Below are positions 14,643 to 20,263 of a DNA stretch of 20,263 bases, in pieces. The position numbers and the translations under genes were made by a program. Source of the DNA: Candidatus Omnitrophota bacterium (GTDB lineage Bacteria > Omnitrophota > Gorgyraeia > Aquiviventales > Aquiviventaceae); assembly GCA_023247155.1 (NCBI GenBank), contig JAHFGZ010000016.1, positions 1 to 20,263 on the forward strand, read 5' to 3'. Every line of letters begins with the position of its first letter. Position 1 is the first letter of the stretch. The notes below the pieces were generated by a model, which worked only from the letters and a program-made list of their open reading frames with translations, did no database searches and was not told the DNA's origin.

Positions 14643-14644
14643 TC

Positions 14645-14815
14645 TCATTGGGTTTGCCTCGGCTGCTCGGCCTCGTCGATCAGCATGACGGGGATCCCGT
14701 CGCGGATGGGGTAGCGCCGGCCGCACCGGACGCACACGAGGCGGTCGCGCTCCAGTTTCACCTCGGTCTTGCAGGCCGGACAGGCGAGGATCTCGAGCAG
14801 CTTCGGGTCGATCAT
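14645..14815 (-). CDS. Trm112-family zinc-ribbon protein
   Basis: A 56-residue protein beginning MIDPKLLEILACPACKTEV, with zinc-binding pairs C12-x2-C15 and C28-x2-C31, then RYPIRDGIPVMLIDEA. This is the bacterial Trm112-like/UPF0434 (YcaR) family, small zinc-ribbon proteins related to the partner subunit of methyltransferases in eukaryotes and archaea; the bacterial role is less clear. The ATG at 14815 overlaps the rmuC stop (ATGA) and has an excellent GGAGG 4 bases upstream. The stop lies next to the repeat hairpin. It is too short for common ORF length cut-offs but the motif evidence is strong. Confidence 0.93.
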   Translation of the reverse strand: MIDPKLLEILACPACKTEVKLERDRLVCVRCGRRYPIRDGIPVMLIDEAEQPRQTQ

Positions 14816-15927
14816 GTTTCCTCCGGCTTTGACGTCAACGCCGCCATCGGCGGCTCGGGGTCCGCCGTTTCCTCCGGGATCTGGTGGCCCTTGCGGTAGC
14901 CCTCAATCTGCTGCAGGCGGGCGTCGAGCCGGCGGTAGCTAGTGCTGGCGATCTCGTCGTACTTCTCCAGGGCCCGGTGGAGCCGGTCGCCGAGATCCGC
15001 GAACCGCTCCTTGAACTTCGTGTAGTCCTGCAGGAAGCCGTTGATCGCCTTGATAATGTCCCGGATCGCCAGCGAGTAGTTGTAATTCTGCCATGCTTGC
15101 CAGATGACGCGCAGGATGGCGTAGAGCGTCCAGGGGCCGCACAGGATCGTCCGCTTCTTGAGGCACTCGTCGATGAGGCCAGGCATCCACTCATTGACCG
15201 CCCCGTACACCTGCTCGTTCGGGATGAAGACGATGATGTAGTCGAGCGAGCCATCCTCATGGGCCACGTAGTCGCGGCGCTCCATCGCGCGGATGTGCTC
15301 GCGCACGTCGCGGATGAACTGCTCCTTCTCGCGCTGCTGATCCTGTCCCTGACTCTGGGCGTACGCCAAGTAGTGGTCCAACGGGAATTTCACGTCCATG
15401 AACAGCTTGTGGTGGTCCGGCAGCAGGAACGTGTAGTCGGGCCGGCCGGCCGCGATTTCCTTCTCCCTCAGGTACTGGATCCCATGCTGCAGGCCACAGG
15501 CGGCCAAAATGTCCTCCGCCATCTTCTCCCCCCACTGGCCGCGGACCCGGGCGTTGCCCAGCACCGCGACTAGGCCCGAGGTGGTCTGCCCCAGCAAGTC
15601 GGTTTGCTTGATCACCTGAGCGAGCTCGCTCTTGAGCGTCCCGAACTGCTGGTCGCGGTCCTTCTCCAGCTCCCGCACGAGCTTCGTGACATCGCCTACC
15701 CGAACTTCGAGCTGCCCGATCGCGTGCTCGATCTGCTGCTTCTTCAAGGCGAGTTCGTGGGTGTCCTGCTGTCGTGCCCGCTCAAACTCTTGACCCGCGC
15801 GCTGGACGACGGCCTCGGTCGCGCGCCCGATGACCTGGTCCGACAACCGCGCCAGCTGGCCTCGCAGCCACCAGGCGGCGATGGCCACCGCCGCGATGAG
15901 ACCCAGCCCGATGAGCACGTTGCTCAT
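14812..15927 (-). CDS. rmuC: RmuC-family DNA recombination protein
   Basis: A 371-residue protein with an N-terminal membrane anchor (about 4-21), a long coiled coil (about 30-115) and the RmuC domain. The family core NARVRGQWGEKMAEDIL (125-141) and a PD-(D/E)XK-like set, RPDYTFLLP with D164 and MDVKFP with D178/K180, are present. RmuC proteins are implicated in limiting inversions and in DNA cleavage; the exact reaction is not established. The C-terminus is a Pro/Glu-rich tail. The ATG overlaps the DUF1844 stop (ATGA). Confidence 0.94.
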   Translation of the reverse strand: MSNVLIGLGLIAAVAIAAWWLRGQLARLSDQVIGRATEAVVQRAGQEFERARQQDTHELALKKQQIEHAIGQLEVRVGDVTKLVRELEKDRDQQFGTLKSELAQVIKQTDLLGQTTSGLVAVLGNARVRGQWGEKMAEDILAACGLQHGIQYLREKEIAAGRPDYTFLLPDHHKLFMDVKFPLDHYLAYAQSQGQDQQREKEQFIRDVREHIRAMERRDYVAHEDGSLDYIIVFIPNEQVYGAVNEWMPGLIDECLKKRTILCGPWTLYAILRVIWQAWQNYNYSLAIRDIIKAINGFLQDYTKFKERFADLGDRLHRALEKYDEIASTSYRRLDARLQQIEGYRKGHQIPEETADPEPPMAALTSKPEET

Positions 15928-16325
15928 GCCGCCGGCCCCGCCTTCGCGAGGTACCGCATCCGGACCTGGTAGAGCGTCTCCGTGAACAGCTTGCCTTCGT
16001 CCGCCGTGAGGTTGCCCTTGGTCTTCTCCTCGAGCACCCCGAGCAGGTCGATGAGGTACTTGGCGTGGGGCAGGTTCACCGCCTGCTTTCGGGTGACGGG
16101 ATGGGCCATATCCCCGAGGGCGATCAGCGCTTCCATCGCCAGGCCCGAGATGAACAGGTCAAAGCGCGCCTCCGGCAGCTCCTCGGCGGGACCGCGCCCC
16201 GCCGGCTTGGGCCTTGCGGGAGGCGCCTGGCCGGCCGGTGAGGCGGCCGTCCCAGTCGCGCGTTTTTCGCGCTCGGCCTGTTCCTTCCAGGATTCGTCCA
16301 CCCGCTTCTGGGTCGGTTCGTCCAT
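15924..16325 (-). CDS. DUF1844 domain protein
   Basis: A 133-residue small acidic/helical protein. Residues 1-50 are charged and Pro/Ala-rich (low complexity, probably disordered). The conserved part starts at about 52: FDLFISGLAMEALIALGDM, then NLPHAKYLIDLLGVLEEKTK and a C-terminal LTADEGKLFTETLYQVRMRY. These match DUF1844, a family of unknown function common in Planctomycetes, Deltaproteobacteria and related groups. The start is 3 bases after the stop of the MEMO-like gene and the end overlaps rmuC. No ribosome binding site is seen, so coupling is likely. Confidence 0.9.
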   Translation of the reverse strand: MDEPTQKRVDESWKEQAEREKRATGTAASPAGQAPPARPKPAGRGPAEELPEARFDLFISGLAMEALIALGDMAHPVTRKQAVNLPHAKYLIDLLGVLEEKTKGNLTADEGKLFTETLYQVRMRYLAKAGPAA

Positions 16326-16328
16326 CCG

Positions 16329-17183
16329 TCAGGTGATCATGAAACCGGCGTAGCCGGTCACCGCGTGGGGATCCCCCCCGGCATCGGCGCTGGTGCCGTA
16401 CTGCACGAGCGTCCCGCGGGACCCGCCCAGCGCCGCGGCGGCCTCGAGGATGCAGGCGGCCGCGCCCGCCCCGCACATGCGGGCGGCGCGCCCCCGTGTC
16501 ATCCGCAGCAGCCCCGCCCCGTCCAGGTCGGTGATCCGCTCGGCCAGTTCGCGGTCGAGCGCGGCCGCGCGGTCACGCGGCTCGTACTGTGAGAGGTCGG
16601 CGCTGGCGATGAGCAGCCAGGGTTCCTCGGACATCCGGACCGTCTGGGCCATCGCGGCGGCCAGCCGGCTAATCTCCCCCTCGGTCTCCGACCCCATCAC
16701 GATGGGGATCAGCGTCAGGTCCGCCGGGCCGAGGCGCTGCAGGAACGGGAGCACGACCTCCAGCGCATGCTCCCCGCGCTGCGCCCAGCCGTCGACTTCG
16801 AGAAACGGGCACCGCCGGCGGAGCGCCTCCGCTCCGGCCTCGTCGACCGGGACGTCGCCCAGCGGCGTCCGGTAGGCCCCGGCGGCCATCAGGCTCCAGC
16901 GCATCCAGCTGCCGGTGTGCGACGGGCCGAGGAGGAGGCACCGGCGCGGGATCGCCACCCGCGAGCACACCGCCCCCGCGATGGCCCCGGAGCGGGCGTA
17001 GCTCCCGTGCGGGACAATCACGGCGCGCGCCGGCAGGGGTAGCGCGTCCTGCCGGGTCCAGCCATCAACGGCCGCCCGGAGCACCTGCTCGGCGGCCGGG
17101 TAATAGTATCCCGCCACTGCCGGCCGGTGGACGGCGGGGACACTGCCAATGTCCCCGCGACGGTTATCGAGCTTCGTGTCCAT
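16329..17183 (-). CDS. MEMO-family protein (AmmeMemoRadiSam system protein B)
   Basis: A 284-residue protein of the MEMO family. Conserved blocks: HRPAVAGYYYP (19-29), VIVPHGSY (H59), LLLGPSHTG (H89), EHALEVVLPFLQ (E138-H139), LIPIVMG, LIASADLSQYEP and MCGAGAAACILEAAA (C237). The iron/active-site set known from human MEMO1 (two His, a third His and a Cys) is kept for H59, H89 and C237, but the third His, normally in a DLSHY motif, is Gln199 here. The AMMECR1-like and radical-SAM partners that usually accompany it in bacteria are not in the window. The ATG overlaps the end of the M16 gene by 20 bases. Function is unestablished. Confidence 0.92.
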   Translation of the reverse strand: MDTKLDNRRGDIGSVPAVHRPAVAGYYYPAAEQVLRAAVDGWTRQDALPLPARAVIVPHGSYARSGAIAGAVCSRVAIPRRCLLLGPSHTGSWMRWSLMAAGAYRTPLGDVPVDEAGAEALRRRCPFLEVDGWAQRGEHALEVVLPFLQRLGPADLTLIPIVMGSETEGEISRLAAAMAQTVRMSEEPWLLIASADLSQYEPRDRAAALDRELAERITDLDGAGLLRMTRGRAARMCGAGAAACILEAAAALGGSRGTLVQYGTSADAGGDPHAVTGYAGFMIT

Positions 17184-19860
17184 CAGGGGAAATCACCACC
17201 TCGGCGCGATGCGGCATCGTCAGGTAACGCGCCGCCGCCTCGTTCACCATCGACACGGTGACGGCGTTGAGCTTCGCTTCATAGGTCCTCCACGCGTCGT
17301 AGCCGATGCCGTAGAGCTCATCCAGCGCGGAGCGCTTGGCCAGGCCGATCAGGTGCTGGAGCTCCATCCGGTGCTGGCCGATCAGGTAGCGCTTGGCCTG
17401 CTCGACCTCATCCGCGCCGACCCCCTTGTCGGCGGCGAGCGCGAGCTGTTCCCGCAGCGCCACCTGCACCCGTGCCTCCTCCTCGGGACGCGTCGCGGCG
17501 TACACCAGCAGGTACCCCGGGTCCCAGCCCGGGACGTGCACGGCCCCAAGCGTGTAGGAGAGGCCCAGCTGCTCGCGGACCGCTTGGAAGAGCCGTCCGG
17601 ACATGCCTGAGAGCACCGCCGTCAGGACATCGAGCGCGTAGCGGTCGTCAGCCGCGTAGGTGCTGCCGCGGAACCCGAGCATGATGAGCGCCTGTTCCTT
17701 CTCCATGGCGCGGGCGGCCTCGCGCACGCCGTCCAACGGCTCGGCGGCCAGCCGGTCCGGCCACTCGGAGGCGCCCGGCGGGTTGGCGCCGAAGAACTGT
17801 TGGAGTTGGCGGCCCACGGCGGCCGCATCGACGTCGCCGAAGACCGCGACCACGGCGTTCGACGGCGCGAGCCACCGCCTGGCGAACGCCAGGCACTGGT
17901 CGCGCGTCAGGGTCTTGAGCACCTCGTCATCCCCGAGCGGATCGAAGCGGTAGGGGTGGCGCTGGAAGAGCGTCTGCCGGAGCAGCCGCCCGCCGACATC
18001 GAAGAGCTCGTCCTCCTCGGCCGCCAGCTGCTTGGCGATGAGCGTCCGCTGGATGGCCAGCTCCTCTTCCGGGAATGTGGACTGGGTCACCAGCTCACGC
18101 AGGAGCGTGAGGCCCGTGGCCGTGTCGGCACTCATGAGCTGCAGCACCACCCCGAACCCGTCGCGCCCGCTGAACGGCTCGATGGTCCCGCCCAGCGATT
18201 CGATCTCCTGGGCGATCTGGAGGGCGTGCTTCTTTTTCGTCCCCTTGATGAGCAGCTGGGCGACCAGGTTGGAGAGGCCCTGGGTGTCCTCCGTCTCGAC
18301 GCGGACCCCGCCCCGGAACGCGACCACGATCGCCGCGATCGGCAGGCCGGGGTCCGTGCCGATGAGCGCGGTCGTGCCATTGTCGAAGGTGGTCTTGGTG
18401 ACCGGGATCGGCGCCGCCTGCCCCTGGGGGGCGGTCGGTGCAGCGGGTGGCGCGGGGGGATGGATGACGGCCAGGGTCATCGCGGACCGGTCGCAGTAGC
18501 GCCGGGCGGCCTCCTGGACCTGCGGGCCGCTCACCGCCTCGATCCCCTCGACGTAGCGCCGGGAGAACAGGGGGTCCCCGGTCTCGGCGAACGAGGTGGC
18601 CAGGTCGCCCGCCTTCGCCTCCACCGTCTGGAGGCTGAACAGGTACGCGGCGCTGACCGCTTTCTTCGCCTTCCCCAGCTCGGCCCCGCTGACCCCGTTG
18701 CGCTTGATGTCATCCAGCACGTCGAGGATGGCCTCCGCCGCCGCCTCGGCCTGCTCGGGGTCGGTCTGCCACTGGATGGCAAAGATACCGGGGTCGTACG
18801 GGGTGTAGTTCCAGGCGGTGATGGCATGCGCCAGGCGCCGCGTCCGGACGATGGTCTCGTAGAGCCGCGAGCTGCGTCCCTGCCCCACGATGTTGGCCAG
18901 CACGTCGAGCGGGTAGAGGTCCGGGTCGGAGAGGCGCACCGAGGAGAATCCGAGCATCGCGTAGGCGGTCTGGACGGGGAGCTCGATGTCGATGCGCTTC
19001 ACGCTGGCGCTGGGCGGCTCCGCCGGGACGAGCTGCTGGAGGGGGTCGGTCGTGCCCCGGGGCCACGGCCCGAAGAGCTCCCGCACCAGCTCCGGGAAGG
19101 CGGCGCCGTCAAGGTCGCCGACGCAGGCCATCGTGATCTGCTGGGGCTGGTACTGCGAGGCGTAGAACGCAGCCAGGTCCTGCACCGTCAGCCCCTCCAG
19201 GAGCGGCCGGTAGCCCAGGATGGGCTGCCGGTAGGGGTGCGCCAGCAGATGGCGGGACCAGAACAGCTCCTGGAGCCGCCGCTGGGGATCGTCCTGGTTC
19301 ATCTGGATCTCGGAGATGATGACGGCCCGCTCCTTGTCGAACTCGCCCTGGTCGAACACGGCATGCTGCAGGATGTCGGCCAGCATGGCGAGGGCGTCGC
19401 GCAGGTGGCGGGACTCCACGAACAGCGAGATCCCGGTGGTGTCGAACGAGGTGAAGGCGTTGATCGTCCCGCCGTAGCGGCGCACCTCTTGCTCGATCGT
19501 GCCGGGCGGGCGCGAGGGGGTCCCCTTGAAGAGCATGTGCTCGATGAAGTGGGTGATGCCGGTGCCGAGGTGCCGGCCTTCGCCCCGGAGGCCGCCCCTG
19601 ATGAGGACCTCCACGGCCACGAGCGGCTGGCGGTGGTCCTCTTCCCAGACCGCCTGAAGGCCGTTGTCCAGCACCAGGCGGCGCACCGCGGCGCGGGCGG
19701 GCAGGGTTGCCGAAGCGTCTTGACCCATTGTCAGCATGCCAAGCAGGAGTGCGGCGGCCGGGGCGACCCCGGCACGGCGTCGAGCGCGCGCCCGCTCATG
19801 GAAGCGTCGAGGCCGTGTTGTGTGGACGATCGCAGGGGGGGTGGGCACGCGACCGGACAC
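17164..19860 (-). CDS. M16 family zinc metallopeptidase, two-domain fusion
   Basis: An 898-residue pitrilysin-type protein made of two consecutive M16 halves. The N-terminal half has the inverted zinc motif HFIEH (104-108) with the third ligand E184 in ISEIQ, in the context FIEHMLFKGTPSRPPG. The C-terminal half (from about 450) has NLVAQ at the equivalent place and is a non-catalytic partner domain, carrying the LSGMSGRLFQAVREQLGLSY substrate-clamp segment. A hydrophobic stretch with an AxA-like cleavage region (about 28-52, ending ASATLPA) suggests export to the periplasm. It starts with GTG at 19860, overlapping the last base of rpsU; a start further in (for example ATG for MLTMG) cannot be excluded. 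No clear ribosome binding site precedes it. Confidence 0.93.
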   Translation of the reverse strand: MSGRVPTPPAIVHTTRPRRFHERARARRRAGVAPAAALLLGMLTMGQDASATLPARAAVRRLVLDNGLQAVWEEDHRQPLVAVEVLIRGGLRGEGRHLGTGITHFIEHMLFKGTPSRPPGTIEQEVRRYGGTINAFTSFDTTGISLFVESRHLRDALAMLADILQHAVFDQGEFDKERAVIISEIQMNQDDPQRRLQELFWSRHLLAHPYRQPILGYRPLLEGLTVQDLAAFYASQYQPQQITMACVGDLDGAAFPELVRELFGPWPRGTTDPLQQLVPAEPPSASVKRIDIELPVQTAYAMLGFSSVRLSDPDLYPLDVLANIVGQGRSSRLYETIVRTRRLAHAITAWNYTPYDPGIFAIQWQTDPEQAEAAAEAILDVLDDIKRNGVSGAELGKAKKAVSAAYLFSLQTVEAKAGDLATSFAETGDPLFSRRYVEGIEAVSGPQVQEAARRYCDRSAMTLAVIHPPAPPAAPTAPQGQAAPIPVTKTTFDNGTTALIGTDPGLPIAAIVVAFRGGVRVETEDTQGLSNLVAQLLIKGTKKKHALQIAQEIESLGGTIEPFSGRDGFGVVLQLMSADTATGLTLLRELVTQSTFPEEELAIQRTLIAKQLAAEEDELFDVGGRLLRQTLFQRHPYRFDPLGDDEVLKTLTRDQCLAFARRWLAPSNAVVAVFGDVDAAAVGRQLQQFFGANPPGASEWPDRLAAEPLDGVREAARAMEKEQALIMLGFRGSTYAADDRYALDVLTAVLSGMSGRLFQAVREQLGLSYTLGAVHVPGWDPGYLLVYAATRPEEEARVQVALREQLALAADKGVGADEVEQAKRYLIGQHRMELQHLIGLAKRSALDELYGIGYDAWRTYEAKLNAVTVSMVNEAAARYLTMPHRAEVVISPDGHEAR

Positions 19861-20042
19861 TACGCCGAGCGGGCGCGTCGGCTGATCGCCTGCCGGAGCT
19901 CCCGGCGCTTGCGCTCGCTCGGCTTCTCGTAGTGCTTCTTGGCCTTGAGCGCCTTGAGGGTCCCTTCGCGCTCAAGCATGCGCTTGAATCGTCTCAGCGC
20001 CTTTTCCAGCGATTCGTCGTCTCGGACTTCAACCCGCGGCAT
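19860..20042 (-). CDS. rpsU: 30S ribosomal protein S21
   Basis: A 60-residue basic protein with the S21 signature LEKALRRFKRMLEREGTL and YEKPSERKRREL, which helps the 30S subunit engage mRNA during initiation. The length is slightly below E. coli S21 (71 residues) but normal for many bacteria. The ATG at 20042 has a strong GAGGAG six bases upstream. It is the first gene after the consensus promoter and its leader contains a stem-loop directly upstream of the ribosome binding site. Downstream is the M16 gene, sharing one base. Confidence 0.97.
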   Translation of the reverse strand: MPRVEVRDDESLEKALRRFKRMLEREGTLKALKAKKHYEKPSERKRRELRQAISRRARSA

Positions 20043-20057
20043 CAGGGTCTCCTCGTG

Positions 20058-20094
20058 CCTCGACTCTGTTGCGTTGATCGGCGGAGAGTCGAAG
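20058..20094 (-). promoter_or_regulatory. rpsU leader stem-loop
   Basis: In the rpsU 5' leader CTTCGACTCT (20094-20085) can pair with AGAGTCGAGG (20067-20058): 10 pairs with one G-U, closing a 17-base loop. Its foot ends 3 bases before the GAGGAG ribosome binding site (20054-20049). The position would allow control of translation initiation, but no ligand or alternate fold is demonstrable from sequence alone. Confidence 0.5.
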
Positions 20095-20111
20095 CACTCG
20101 CGTAGAAGCGC

Positions 20112-20140
20112 ATTATACGGCAGGGCCCCCGCGCTGTCAA
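20112..20140 (-). promoter_or_regulatory. consensus sigma-70 promoter of the rpsU operon
   Basis: TTGACA (20140-20135), exactly 17 bases of spacer, then TATAAT (20117-20112): both hexamers match the consensus completely. Transcription would start near 20105, giving an rpsU leader of about 63 bases. The -35 box begins 5 bases after the stop codon of the preceding TonB-like gene. Confidence 0.92.
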
Positions 20141-20144
20141 TTCG

Positions 20145-20263
20145 CTACGAATCGACGAGGAACTCGAGGGGCACGACGATGGTCTTGCTGGGGTCGGCCA
20201 TGGAGGGGGGAAACGGCGGGAACGGCGCTGAGCCCCTGATGATGCGCAGCGCCGCCTCCCACA
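20145..20263 (-). CDS. TonB C-terminal-domain-like protein, 3' end only
   Basis: The last 38 codons of a gene entering from the right edge, ending in TAG (20147-20145). The peptide reads WEAALRIIRGSAPFPPFPPS and then continues MADPSKTIVVPLEFLVDS. The pattern 'ALR.I..SAPFPPFP...' followed by a beta-strand with alternating hydrophobics is typical of TonB/TolA-type C-terminal domains, which bind outer-membrane transporters. With so little sequence the identification is moderate. Confidence 0.6.
   Translation of the reverse strand, partial: WEAALRIIRGSAPFPPFPPSMADPSKTIVVPLEFLVDS

Noticed and set aside
17800..19932. A 710-codon open frame on the plus strand
   Set aside because: It is exactly antisense to the M16 peptidase gene, has skewed Gly/Arg/Asp/His-rich composition and matches no family. 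Long antisense frames are expected at this GC content.

Overview
The window is a compact, gene-dense, GC-rich bacterial chromosome segment. Every gene I can support lies on the minus strand, so transcription runs from high to low coordinates. Heptose-synthesis enzymes for lipopolysaccharide, two lipoproteins with lipoboxes and the tail of a TonB-like protein point to a Gram-negative (diderm) organism. A DUF1844 protein, a MEMO-family protein, a pyrophosphate-type phosphofructokinase signature and the monofunctional kinase ThiD2 suggest an uncultured or environmental lineage of the kind found in NC10, Nitrospirota, Omnitrophota or Deltaproteobacteria-like groups. I cannot place it more exactly. 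No mobile element, CRISPR array or phage gene is visible.

Layout in the direction of transcription. (1) 20263-20145: the last 38 codons of a TonB C-terminal-like protein. (2) 20140-20112: a perfect consensus sigma-70 promoter (TTGACA, 17 bp, TATAAT), then a leader with a 10-bp stem-loop next to the ribosome binding site of rpsU. From there about 11.6 kb of closely packed or overlapping genes follow: rpsU (S21), a two-domain M16 zinc peptidase, a MEMO-like protein, DUF1844, rmuC, a Trm112-like zinc ribbon, aroQ, efp, accB, accC, a PPi-type 6-phosphofructokinase, gmhA, hldC (rfaE2), thiD2 and thiE. A 7-bp-period repeat hairpin sits just upstream of aroQ. (3) A TATAAT box overlaps the thiE stop codon and precedes tRNA-Gly(CCC). 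Only about 30 bases after the tRNA a second overlapping gene run begins: a LysM/degenerate LytM lipoprotein, a STAND-like ATPase, a HIT-family hydrolase/phosphorylase, a dGTPase-like HD protein, a lipoprotein of unknown function and a UvrD-type helicase fused to an iron-sulphur RecB-like nuclease. A possible terminator overlaps the stop codon of the helicase. (4) 780-1: an AT-rich spacer, then two hypothetical genes, the second running off the left edge.

How the genes work together. The rpsU-led run mixes housekeeping translation (S21, EF-P, Trm112-like), fatty-acid synthesis entry (AccB, AccC), shikimate (AroQ), glycolysis, LPS heptose precursors and thiamine synthesis: a growth-linked housekeeping cluster. 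The tRNA-led run combines nucleotide housekeeping (dGTPase, HIT), DNA repair (UvrD-nuclease) and envelope functions. The least understood parts are the ATPase with an apparently decayed C-terminal nuclease-like domain, the lipoprotein at 3787-4548 and the two unknown genes at the left edge. I do not see a clear new multi-gene system such as a defence island. The most unusual architecture is the tRNA serving as the probable 5' leader of a six-gene mRNA.
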